Shown here: positions 24,748 through 32,282 of the stretch, piece by piece
Layout of the letters: every line of letters starts with the position of its first letter
Numbering within the stretch: position 1 is the first letter of the stretch
Assembly: GCA_949292775.1 (NCBI GenBank)
Contig: CASFBL010000016.1
Span: 1-42,247, forward strand
DNA length: 42,247 nucleotides
Origin: an uncultured Eubacteriales bacterium
Lineage (GTDB): Bacteria > Bacillota > Clostridia > Oscillospirales > Acutalibacteraceae
Direction: 5' to 3'
Notes under the pieces: generated by a model
The model's database searches: none
Seen by the model: only the letters and a program-made list of their open reading frames with translations
What the model was told of the DNA's origin: nothing
Position numbers and translations under genes: made by a program

Positions 24748-25068
24748 ATGCAAAAGACTTTACTTCGTTGTATCCTAATCTCATTGTGTGCTCTGGTAAT
24801 TTTGAGCCTGTCCGCCTTTTTTTCGTTAAACGCCGGAGAAACACCGGCAGCAGCAGAAAAAACAAACGAGACTGTCGCGCCGAAATATACTTTTTCACAA
24901 TATCAAGGGCAGTTGGCGCTCTATGAAAGAGGCTTTGCCATGCCCGTTGAAATTTATGATGTATATTTGGAAATGCTGCCGCAAGAGGAACAGCAAAAAA
25001 TCATCACAGGAATCCCGGCGCAGACAGATGAAGAAATTCAGAAAATCATTGAAGATTACACAAGCTGA
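24748..25068 (+). CDS. Small membrane-anchored BofC-like protein
   Basis: 106 residues from the ATG at 24748, with AAAGGAAG upstream. One N-terminal membrane segment (LLRCILISLCALVILSLSAFF) precedes an extracytoplasmic part containing YTFSQYQGQLALYERGFAMPVEIYDVYLEMLP and ending IQKIIEDYTS. That pattern resembles the C-terminal domain found in BofC and in small clostridial proteins near sporulation genes; BofC delays sigma-K processing. The link is by pattern only. A weak sigma-E-like TCATATT (24648-24654) and CATTAA (24668) lie upstream. Its last 23 bp overlap the convergent GH63-like gene. Confidence 0.55.
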   Translation: MQKTLLRCILISLCALVILSLSAFFSLNAGETPAAAEKTNETVAPKYTFSQYQGQLALYERGFAMPVEIYDVYLEMLPQEEQQKIITGIPAQTDEEIQKIIEDYTS

Positions 25069-27754
25069 TTTCCACTTGAATATTTTTCATTCCCTTCGGA
25101 AGCAGGATTTCAAACATGCCCGGGAAACGCTCTTTACAAGCACAAGGCTTATTATTCAGCATAACGCTATATTTTCCACTTTCGTTTAAAGCAACCAAAA
25201 CAGCTGCGTCTGTTTCACCGTAATTGCTGAACACCCCGGAGAATGCCGTATTGTCTTGTGAAAACGCCATATGCTCGCAATAGGTGTCAAAACCGGAGTT
25301 ACAGGTGCCCGGGCAGAAATAGGCCGCTGCCCAAAGATTGACAGGTGCAGAAAGACCGCCAAAATTGTGGAACCAGCCGCCGCGCCCGGTTTCGATACTG
25401 AACATTTCAAAGGTGTAGTAAGAATACTCCACCTCTCGTTTCCAGGCTTTCAACGCGGTTTCAGCAATACGATAAGCAAAATCCGTTTCACCGAGATCCA
25501 GCATTGTCTTCCAGACAAACCACTGGTGAGAAAGCCAAACATTGCCGTTCCAGTAACCATTGGGCAAATAATATCCTGCGGTGCGGTCCACAGCGCTGAT
25601 GCCGACCGGCGTAAACATTTCATCATCGCTTTTCAAGTGGGACAGCAAAATTTTACGCTGTTCTTCGGTTACTGCGCCTGCAATCAACGGGTAAATGCCA
25701 TCCATCGTTTTATTCAGATTTTCGCCGCTGTCGGAAAGGAACTTTCCGGTTGGATTCCCCGCATCATCATGAATGACATATGAGAAATACCCGCAGTTCT
25801 CGTCCCAGGACCAAGTCTGCAAAGCGTTGGTGATTCGGGCGATGTCTTCGTCATACTGGCACATATCCTCGGTTCGGCCGAGGTGCTCCGCAATGATTTT
25901 CAGCATTTTTGCGGCTCGAATCACCTGAGAAGAGGAAATGACCGGGGCACAGTATTTTTGAATGCCCTTCTGATACATGGCTTTTTGCGGCGGCAGATCG
26001 TCCATGCCGCTGCAATTATAGAAATAATCAAAGGTCGTCGTCATGCCGCTTTTGAATTTGGCAGTGGTGGAACCATTGATTTTGCCTGCCAAAAAGTCAT
26101 AAAACAGTTTAGCGCGATCATAGTAGGCATATAGTTCCGATTTGTCGTTCGTGCCTTTGAGCATCTCAAAATACTGATACAAATGCACAGGCACAGGAGA
26201 ACCATGCAGCAGGAAAGCATAATCCGGATTATCCTTATCGCTTAAATACATATCGAGAATGTAGTCCGCAATTTTCGGCGCGAACATAACCATGTCGAGA
26301 CCGATAAAACCGGAATCCCATGTGTAAAAGGAATCCCAGCGCTTGCCGGGCGTGTGGTGTACCACATATTCCCCGTGACAATAAAGCGGATAGACCGTGT
26401 TTTGGAACATGGCGGCGCGCAGAAGCTGATTTGAAAACGCATAGGATTCACCGGCTTTTGTGTAGCCAAGCTGTTCAAGAGACGCGGAGGCGTCCTGATA
26501 AATTTTTTCATAGGCTTCCGGGGTCTCATAAGTTGTGTCGCCATAGGAGATTACGGCATACTCCACATGGGTGGAATGCGGCGGCATGAAAATGGTGTGC
26601 ACAACGGTGTTATGATAAAAACCCGGGTCGCTGTGCTTTTCAGAGAACGAGCCGGAAAACTGCTCAAGCATGTCGCCGAAGCTTTCGTCCGGTTGGGTAA
26701 TGCGGGAAGTGGGGCTGTCTTCAAGCGCACCGGTCGGGAAATTACGGAAACGGGTATCTGCGTTAAAAGTGCGCAAAACAAACGGTTTTTCCACACCTTG
26801 ATATTGGCAGACAGTCTTTGCGCCGTCCGGATAGAGTTCTGTTTTGACCTGCGGTTCAAATGCAAGCGCTTTTTCTTCCACTTTTACAAAAGAAGCATCT
26901 TTTTCTTCAGTAATTGCCAAAAAGTCCAGTTCAATCCCGCCGGTACCTTTGGAAACCAGCTCAATATCAAATGATTTTTCGGCATTTGTAAGCTGGAACA
27001 CCGCGTTTTGCAGCTTATCAGAAGCTTTAAATACAACGGATTTACCATTTAAGGTAAATTCCGAGTCGCTATCGCCCGTTGTTCGGTAACGAACAACCAA
27101 AGCAGGCTTTTCAAAAGCAGTATCCACAGGCAAAGCATAAACGACCCTATCCCCGGCTTCCTCGCCGAATTTCGGATATTTCGGTAAAATATAGCGATTG
27201 TTGTCGCGGTCACCAAGTCCTCTGTGCCCGACAAAAGCATCGTCAAAAAATTCGCCTTTTTTCATGGCATCCATACACTGCTCGTCCCACGGGCGTTTGG
27301 TATGGTAATCATAGGAAACATAGTCTAAGGCGTCTTTGTAAAGACATTTTTGTGGCAGGGAAAGTTTCACGGCACGGCGGCACGGGAATTCAAGGCTCGA
27401 AAAGAAATTGACCAGGCAATTCTGTGTCATTTCAGAGTTATTGACAAGCTCTGTGCGAACCAAGACGCTTTCATCGCTTAGTTTCGTGAACGAAACATCG
27501 GCATATATGACATCCTTCCATTCCAAATCACAGCGGTAGGAATAATGGGAGTAATCGCTTTTCGCCGTCCACGGGTGCACACCGACCGGAATCGTCACAT
27601 TCGGCGGACAGGTATTTGTATTAGAGACCGCAGGACTCACGACCAAATCGAATCGAACGCCCTTTTCTTCTGCATGCTCCACAATTCTGGAAATACCGCT
27701 GTATTTCTTGGAATACGGCCCCCAAAGCGGCATTACTTCTGCCATTTTTGTCAT
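25046..27754 (-). CDS. GH63/MGH1-like (alpha/alpha)6 glycoside hydrolase
   Basis: 902 residues, no signal peptide, probably cytosolic. The first ~400 residues are beta-rich (FDLVVSPAVSNTNTCPPNV; VVRYRTTGDSDSEFTLNGK). The C-terminal half is an (alpha/alpha)6 barrel with GKRWDSFYTWDSGFIGLDM, TMDGIYPLIAGAV, YWNGNVWLSHQWFVWKTML and GRGGWFHNFGGLSAPVNLWAAAYF. These are typical of GH63 and related glucosidase families, with a catalytic Asp expected in the WDS motif. Substrate unknown; an alpha-gluco- or mannoside is likely from the family. It starts just downstream of the tRNA-Gly terminator. No clear promoter. Confidence 0.75.
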   Translation of the reverse strand: MTKMAEVMPLWGPYSKKYSGISRIVEHAEEKGVRFDLVVSPAVSNTNTCPPNVTIPVGVHPWTAKSDYSHYSYRCDLEWKDVIYADVSFTKLSDESVLVRTELVNNSEMTQNCLVNFFSSLEFPCRRAVKLSLPQKCLYKDALDYVSYDYHTKRPWDEQCMDAMKKGEFFDDAFVGHRGLGDRDNNRYILPKYPKFGEEAGDRVVYALPVDTAFEKPALVVRYRTTGDSDSEFTLNGKSVVFKASDKLQNAVFQLTNAEKSFDIELVSKGTGGIELDFLAITEEKDASFVKVEEKALAFEPQVKTELYPDGAKTVCQYQGVEKPFVLRTFNADTRFRNFPTGALEDSPTSRITQPDESFGDMLEQFSGSFSEKHSDPGFYHNTVVHTIFMPPHSTHVEYAVISYGDTTYETPEAYEKIYQDASASLEQLGYTKAGESYAFSNQLLRAAMFQNTVYPLYCHGEYVVHHTPGKRWDSFYTWDSGFIGLDMVMFAPKIADYILDMYLSDKDNPDYAFLLHGSPVPVHLYQYFEMLKGTNDKSELYAYYDRAKLFYDFLAGKINGSTTAKFKSGMTTTFDYFYNCSGMDDLPPQKAMYQKGIQKYCAPVISSSQVIRAAKMLKIIAEHLGRTEDMCQYDEDIARITNALQTWSWDENCGYFSYVIHDDAGNPTGKFLSDSGENLNKTMDGIYPLIAGAVTEEQRKILLSHLKSDDEMFTPVGISAVDRTAGYYLPNGYWNGNVWLSHQWFVWKTMLDLGETDFAYRIAETALKAWKREVEYSYYTFEMFSIETGRGGWFHNFGGLSAPVNLWAAAYFCPGTCNSGFDTYCEHMAFSQDNTAFSGVFSNYGETDAAVLVALNESGKYSVMLNNKPCACKERFPGMFEILLPKGMKNIQVEISLCNLQ

Positions 27755-27794
27755 AACACATTCGCCTTTCTGAAAAACAGGTCTAATTGATGAA

Positions 27795-27822
27795 AAAACC
27801 CCATTCTGACGAATGAGGTTTT
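27795..27822 (-). terminator. Terminator downstream of tRNA-Gly
   Basis: Minus-strand AAAACCTCATTC and GAATGGGGTTTT with loop GTCA and one G-T pair, followed by further T. It begins about 5 bp after the tRNA CCA end. Confidence 0.85.
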
Positions 27823-27826
27823 AAAA

Positions 27827-27901
27827 TGGAGCGGGTGATGGGAATCGAACCCACACAGCCAGCTTGGAAGGCTGGAATTCTAGCCATTGAACTACACCCG
27901 C
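27827..27901 (-). tRNA. tRNA-Gly (anticodon TCC)
   Basis: The minus strand gives acceptor arms GCGGGTG and CACCCGC, a D-arm (TAGTTCAATGGCTAGA), the anticodon stem CCAGC/GCTGG with loop CTTCCAA, and the T-arm GTGGGTTCGATTCCCAT. Discriminator T and an encoded CCA follow. The anticodon TCC reads GGA/GGG. It lies between sigK and the GH63-like gene. Confidence 0.96.
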
Positions 27902-27976
27902 ATTTTGCAACGGAAATAATTTTATCAAAAAACCGCTGCAATGTCAATATTCTTTTTGCCAATTCTGTGTGTCTCA

Positions 27977-28663
27977 TTATGTATCAAAGCGCCGGCGCAA
28001 ATCCGCTAACACCTTTTTTTCGATTCTGGAAACATAGGAGCGGGAAATGTGCATCATTTGGGCAATTTCGCGCTGGGTTTTAGGGAAATTCCCATCCAAA
28101 CCATATCGTGCAATCAAGATTTGCTTTTCCCGTGTTTCCGGCATTTCGTCAATAAATTTGCGCAGGCGTTCGATTTTGATTTTGGTATCTATATCATCGG
28201 CTATGGTGTCGTCCGTGTAAATAATCTCAGAAAGGGTCAAAGGATTCCCCTGGGGATCTGTGTCAATAGGGTCGCTCATGGAAATATCCTGCGCACTCTT
28301 TTTTTGGTTGCGAAAATGCATTAAAATTTCATTTTCAATGCACCGCGCCGCGTAAGTGGCAAGATGCGTCCCTTTTTTCTCATCGAACGAACCGATTCCT
28401 TTGATAAGGCCTATCGTGCCGATAGATATCAAATCATCCTGGTCGGCATAGGAGGAATAATATTTCTTGATAACATGCGCAACCAAACGCAAATTGTGTT
28501 CAACCAGCAAATTGCGCGCTTCCATATCCCCCGCCCGGTAACGCGCAAGGGCCTCTCGTTCTTCCTTTGGCTTTAACGGTTTCGGGAAAGAACCTGCGCC
28601 CTCAATATGCAACATCAAATAAAGCATATTGCTGCTAATTGAAGCCAATAGCTGCAAAAGCAT
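27977..28663 (-). CDS. sigK: RNA polymerase sporulation sigma-K, precursor
   Basis: 228 residues in one frame, so there is no skin-type element splitting it. The N-terminal hydrophobic piece (LLASISSNMLYLMLHIEG) then GAGSFPKPLKPKEE matches the pro-sequence and cleavage region of pro-sigma-K. Region 2 ([33 protein letters not shown]) and region 4 (MMHISRSYVSRIEKKVL) are complete. It drives late mother-cell genes for coat and cortex. AAAGGTG precedes the ATG. No SpoIVFB-type protease is in the window. Confidence 0.93.
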   Translation of the reverse strand: MLLQLLASISSNMLYLMLHIEGAGSFPKPLKPKEEREALARYRAGDMEARNLLVEHNLRLVAHVIKKYYSSYADQDDLISIGTIGLIKGIGSFDEKKGTHLATYAARCIENEILMHFRNQKKSAQDISMSDPIDTDPQGNPLTLSEIIYTDDTIADDIDTKIKIERLRKFIDEMPETREKQILIARYGLDGNFPKTQREIAQMMHISRSYVSRIEKKVLADLRRRFDT

Positions 28664-28691
28664 AGAATCACACCTTTTTTACATTTGGTTC

Positions 28692-28722
28692 AATATATGC
28701 TTTTTTGAAAACGGTTTTGCAA
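28692..28722 (-). promoter_or_regulatory. Candidate sigK promoter
   Basis: Minus-strand CATATATT (28692-28699) matches 7 of 8 positions of the sigma-E -10 (CATACAnT). TTGCAA at 28717-28722 is 17 bp from CATATA, which would suit sigma-A instead. The sigma factor is undecided. Confidence 0.4.
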
Positions 28723-28762
28723 GTCCTTAAAAGATTCCTTGCTTTTCTTTTTTGCGCGCATT

Positions 28763-28771
28763 TGTTATAAT
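28763..28771 (+). promoter_or_regulatory. Extended -10 promoter of the TIGR01212 gene
   Basis: TG-T-TATAAT (28763-28771) is a consensus extended -10. The start site would be near 28778, so the leader is only about 12 nt and begins in the GGAGG ribosome site. Confidence 0.6.
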
Positions 28772-28789
28772 TGTGCCGGAGGAAACGGT

Positions 28790-29707
28790 ATGCAAGAATC
28801 TTATTATTCGTTAAACCGCTATTTACAGGAACAATTCGGCGAAAAGCTTTACAAGCTTTCGCTTTCCGCCGGATGCACCTGCCCCAACCGCGACGGAACT
28901 TTGGACACGCGCGGGTGCATTTTTTGCAGTGCGGGCGGCAGCGGAGACTTTGCCGAAAAGCCCCAAGGCAGCGTGCACGAACAAATTGAACGCGCCAAAG
29001 CACAGGTGCAGAAAAAGTTTAAAGGCGACCACTATATCGCCTATTTTCAAAGCTATACGAATACCTACGGCGATGTGTCGAGGCTTTTCAATATTTTTGA
29101 AGCAGCTATACAAGAAGACTGTGTGCGCGCAATTTCCATCGGAACGCGGCCAGACTGTCTTTCAGACGAAATTCTTGAAATGCTAAAAAAACTACAAGCG
29201 CAAAAGCCTGTATTTGTAGAGTTAGGGCTGCAGACCGTACACGAAAAAAGCGCTGAATTCATTCGCCGCGGCTATCCCCTTTCCGTCTATGACGAAGCGG
29301 TAAAAAAGCTAAACAAAATTGGCGTTCGAGTGGTAACGCATATCATTTTAGGACTGCCCGGAGAGACAAAGGAGCAAATGTTAGACACTGTTTGTTATGT
29401 CGGCAAAAGCGGCGTACATGGCGTTAAGCTTCAGCTGCTGCATGTTTTGCGCGGTACGGATTTAGAAAAGCTTTATCAGCAAGGCGTTTTTCAAACCATA
29501 ACTTTGGAGGAATATGTTGACCTGCTTTGCGATTGTATCGAGATTCTGCCGCCGGAAATTGTCATACACCGTCTGACCGGGGACGCTCCGAAGAAGCTGT
29601 TGGTCGCGCCACAGTGGTCGGCAGACAAGAAACGAGTTTTGAACACCATACAGCAAGCGTTTCGGGACAGAAATATTAAACAAGGCAAAAAAACGGGCTG
29701 TCTATAA
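28790..29707 (+). CDS. TIGR01212-family radical SAM protein (YhcC-like)
   Basis: 305 residues from the ATG at 28790, with GGAGG at 28778. The N-terminal GCTCPNRDGTLDTRGCIFC carries the family's spaced cysteines; the CxxxxxxxxCxxC-like form differs from the classic CxxxCxxC and is typical of this family. SIGTRPDCLSDEILEML and ELGLQTVHEKSAEFIRRGYP are conserved downstream, and THIILGLPGETKEQMLD is the SAM-binding strand. It makes 5'-deoxyadenosyl radicals; the substrate of the family is not established. Divergent from sigK, convergent with the GH25 gene. Confidence 0.88.
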   Translation: MQESYYSLNRYLQEQFGEKLYKLSLSAGCTCPNRDGTLDTRGCIFCSAGGSGDFAEKPQGSVHEQIERAKAQVQKKFKGDHYIAYFQSYTNTYGDVSRLFNIFEAAIQEDCVRAISIGTRPDCLSDEILEMLKKLQAQKPVFVELGLQTVHEKSAEFIRRGYPLSVYDEAVKKLNKIGVRVVTHIILGLPGETKEQMLDTVCYVGKSGVHGVKLQLLHVLRGTDLEKLYQQGVFQTITLEEYVDLLCDCIEILPPEIVIHRLTGDAPKKLLVAPQWSADKKRVLNTIQQAFRDRNIKQGKKTGCL

Positions 29708-29722
29708 ATGGCAGCCCGTTTT
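29690..29722. terminator. Bidirectional terminator between TIGR01212 and GH25 genes
   Basis: AAAACGGGCTG (29690-29700) and CAGCCCGTTTT (29712-29722), 11-base loop, with A and T runs on either side. Confidence 0.88.
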
Positions 29723-29731
29723 TATAAATCT

Positions 29732-31207
29732 TTAAGCATCGGAAGAAGTGACAACAGTAGTCGGCGCACTGGTCGTTTCAACCGTTTTCTTAAATTCCTC
29801 TAATTTTTCTAAAAGCTCGGTTTTCACCCGTGCATTTGTCAACGCAGAAATTGTTGAAAAAGTATCTTTATAAATGGCGTCCGTTGGTGTTTGCTCATAA
29901 GCGGCAAGTTTCGCTTCTGCCAAAGTGTAGCTTTTCAGCCCTGCGGAATCCGTAAGTATGACATTGCTGCCAAGATTTTTCATATCGCTCTTTTTGGCAT
30001 AGTCGTAAAGAGATATGTTCATATCGGTATTATAAGAAATGCCGCTGACTTTACCCTTTTCCGAATACTGCCAAATCTTATAGGGATGGCGAAAATCTGT
30101 GTTTTTGGAAGTGTAGTGCGCAACCCAAATGTTGTAGGAAGAAAGTCTTGAGAAAATCAGTTCATCATCATAAAATGATTTACTCGCATACACACCCGGC
30201 GCGTAACCGGCGTTTTTGATAGCTTCACAGAACGCTACAGCAATATTGGTGCGCTCGGACTTTGAAAGGCTGTCAGCGCGTCCATCCCGGTCAGGGTTAG
30301 AATACTCTGTATCAAAATAAATCGGATACTGAATCCCATATTTTCGCGCGATGTTGACGCAAGCGCCCGCTTCCTCCAGCGCCTCGTTGATGGTGATTGC
30401 CTGGCTGAAGAAATAAAGCCCGACGGCAATCCCCGCTTTTTTTGCATTGACAATATTGGTTTCCACATTTTTATCCAGCGTAACCGGCTTTGGACCGCTT
30501 GTGCCGTAGCCGCGGAAACCAACGCGGATAATCGCAAAGTCAATGCCATCCGCTTTGACTTTGCTCCAGTTAATCGTACCGTTCCACTGGGAAACATCGA
30601 TGCCGACCAAAGAAGCCTTAGCGCCATAGTCATTAAAATAATAATTGCGGTCACCGATTTTTTGCATGCCGGTCAAAGTTTTATGATTGTTATTAAAATA
30701 AAATTGAACGCCGCCAATATTCTGCCAGCCGGTAAGTGCACTTGAATCTGCGTAGACAAAATCTGAATAATTTGATTTTACGCCAAGTCCGCTGTCCGCA
30801 GGCGGTAACGGCGTCGGATCGTATTCCGGAAGGCTCTCTCCGCTGCCGGATGAAGTCAATGACTCGTCTTTGACCTTATCGTTACCTTTATCTTCATCTT
30901 TCTTTTTGTCACCGGTTGCGACCTGTGTTTTTACATCTGTATTGGCTTTGTAAACCGTTTTTTTCGTGGTTTCTTCCGCAGTAGTCGTTTCAGTCGTCGT
31001 AACTGCTGTGGTTGTTTCAGGGGCTTGTGTTTCGGTTTCTGTAGCAACAGGTGCCGGCGGAATATAGTCTTCTGCCATCGTTTGGCGGAACATTGTAGGT
31101 GCAATGGAAGTGGTAAATAACGCAATCGCTAAAGACAGCGCAAACAAGGCAAACATGCTGACGCCGTGCACGATTTTTTTACCGATTTCACCAAGCGGTC
31201 GCTTCAA
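29732..31207 (-). CDS. Membrane-anchored GH25 lysozyme with choline-binding-like repeat
   Basis: About 491 residues if it starts at the TTG at 31207. One membrane segment (GVSMFALFALSLAIALFTT) is followed by a long Thr/Glu/Pro/Lys linker. A cell-wall-binding-like repeat (LTGWQNIGGVQFYFNNNHKTL, TGMQKIGDRNYYFNDYG) precedes the GH25 barrel (LVGIDVSQWNGTINW, FAIIRVGFRG, GLYFFSQAI, YPIYFDTEYS with Asp/Glu, APGVYASKSFYDD, IWQYSEKGKVSGISYNTDMN). It cleaves the MurNAc-GlcNAc bond. The TTG has a GGGGGTG site. An ATG at 31249 lies upstream of the likely start of transcription. Confidence 0.88.
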   Translation of the reverse strand: MKRPLGEIGKKIVHGVSMFALFALSLAIALFTTSIAPTMFRQTMAEDYIPPAPVATETETQAPETTTAVTTTETTTAEETTKKTVYKANTDVKTQVATGDKKKDEDKGNDKVKDESLTSSGSGESLPEYDPTPLPPADSGLGVKSNYSDFVYADSSALTGWQNIGGVQFYFNNNHKTLTGMQKIGDRNYYFNDYGAKASLVGIDVSQWNGTINWSKVKADGIDFAIIRVGFRGYGTSGPKPVTLDKNVETNIVNAKKAGIAVGLYFFSQAITINEALEEAGACVNIARKYGIQYPIYFDTEYSNPDRDGRADSLSKSERTNIAVAFCEAIKNAGYAPGVYASKSFYDDELIFSRLSSYNIWVAHYTSKNTDFRHPYKIWQYSEKGKVSGISYNTDMNISLYDYAKKSDMKNLGSNVILTDSAGLKSYTLAEAKLAAYEQTPTDAIYKDTFSTISALTNARVKTELLEKLEEFKKTVETTSAPTTVVTSSDA

Positions 31208-31237
31208 AAAAACACCCCCAAAACTAAATTCGGGGGT

Positions 31238-31266
31238 ATTGTAGCACATATAGAGAAAAAATGCAA
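31238..31266 (-). promoter_or_regulatory. Sigma-A promoter of the GH25 gene
   Basis: Minus-strand TTGCAT (31261-31266), 17-base spacer ending TGC, TACAAT (31238-31243). Start near 31231, which supports TTG at 31207 as start codon. Confidence 0.7.
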
Positions 31267-31298
31267 ATTTTCCTTGAAAATACGAATATTTTCACGAT

Positions 31299-32114
31299 TT
31301 ATGCAAATTTACGAAGCGCTGCACAAATTCCGTTTTCATTATTAGAAAGCGTTACAAAATCCGCCGCATTTTTAGTGGGGAGCTGCGCGTTGTCCATAGC
31401 CACTCCGATTCCCACAGCACGCAGCATGGTAATATCATTAAACCCGTCGCCGCATGCCATTGTCTCGGCGCGTTCAATACGCAGCATTTCTGCAAGATTT
31501 AAAATTGCAGAGCCTTTGTCGCAGCCGATCGCGGTAATCTCCAAAAAGAACGGCTCAGAGCGGAAAACGCAAACCGGAAGCCCCTTCAGCCGGTCACGAA
31601 GCTTAATTTCAGCATCACTCAAAAAGTCCGGTGTTCCGGTGATTAAAAACTTCGGCGTCGGCCAGGTCAGTTCGTCTCGAAGAGACGCAACACGGCGAAT
31701 TTCAAGCCGATTGATTGTTGTTTCCATTTTAAAATAGTCGTCATTCGCCTTTTCCGTCACGGCGACATCCTGCGCAGAATACGCAGTCAGCGGAAGTCCG
31801 AGTTCTTCTGCAGCATCGTGAATCGCAGGATAGACCTCAGGCGAAATACTTTTTTGTGCAAGCAGCTCACCTGTACGCACGGAAAAAGTCCGCGCACCGT
31901 TATAAGAAATGACATAACCACCGTAACGGCGAAGTTCCAGTTCATCAATATAGCGGGAAATTCCTTTCGTCGGGCGGCCGGAGGCCAAAACGAACACACC
32001 GCCGCGCTTCATAAACAGCTGAATTTCCTGTTTTGTCTGCGCCAAAATCTCTTTTTCATCGTTCACCAGTGTGCCGTCGATGTCGGTCGCAAGCAGTTTA
32101 ATCTTCAAATTCAT
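31299..32114 (-). CDS. Cof-type HAD-IIB phosphatase
   Basis: About 271 residues. LLATDIDGTLVND holds the nucleophilic Asp pair, LASGRPTKGI is motif II, and the C-terminal AMACGDGFNDITMLRAVGIGVAM is motif III/IV; the cap domain lies between. Members hydrolyse sugar phosphates, FMN or similar small phosphoesters in the cytosol; specificity cannot be read. Several close starts exist (GTG 32117, ATG 32114, TTG 32105). The GAGGTG site fits the TTG best by distance, so the start is uncertain. Own promoter. Confidence 0.9.
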   Translation of the reverse strand: MNLKIKLLATDIDGTLVNDEKEILAQTKQEIQLFMKRGGVFVLASGRPTKGISRYIDELELRRYGGYVISYNGARTFSVRTGELLAQKSISPEVYPAIHDAAEELGLPLTAYSAQDVAVTEKANDDYFKMETTINRLEIRRVASLRDELTWPTPKFLITGTPDFLSDAEIKLRDRLKGLPVCVFRSEPFFLEITAIGCDKGSAILNLAEMLRIERAETMACGDGFNDITMLRAVGIGVAMDNAQLPTKNAADFVTLSNNENGICAALRKFA

Positions 32115-32133
32115 CACCTCAATAATACGGTAT

Positions 32134-32163
32134 ATTGTACTCCCTTGCGCTGTTTTCGGTCAA
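32134..32163 (-). promoter_or_regulatory. Sigma-A promoter of the HAD gene
   Basis: Minus-strand TTGACC (32158-32163), 18-base spacer, TACAAT (32134-32139). Confidence 0.65.
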
Positions 32164-32232
32164 TACTACGAAACACAGAGATTTTTTAAGACGATTTCAA
32201 ATTTTTGTATGGTTCGACAAAATTTCAATAAA

Positions 32233-32263
32233 GAAAAAAGCAGCCGGTCAAAAAACCGGCTGC
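32233..32263 (-). terminator. Terminator of the metallophosphoesterase gene
   Basis: GCAGCCGGT (32240-32248) and ACCGGCTGC (32255-32263) form a 9-bp stem; the minus strand then reads six T. It lies 20 bp after the stop. Confidence 0.88.
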
Positions 32264-32282
32264 GAAATAATCCATTAAGCAT

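Noticed and set aside
27977-28663. Interrupted sigK (skin-type element)
   Set aside because: The gene runs in one frame from pro-sequence to region 4 with no insertion.
31207-31243. Hairpin ACCCCC/GGGGGT that could hide the GH25 ribosome site
   Set aside because: The left arm lies at or before the predicted transcription start, so it would not be present in the mRNA.
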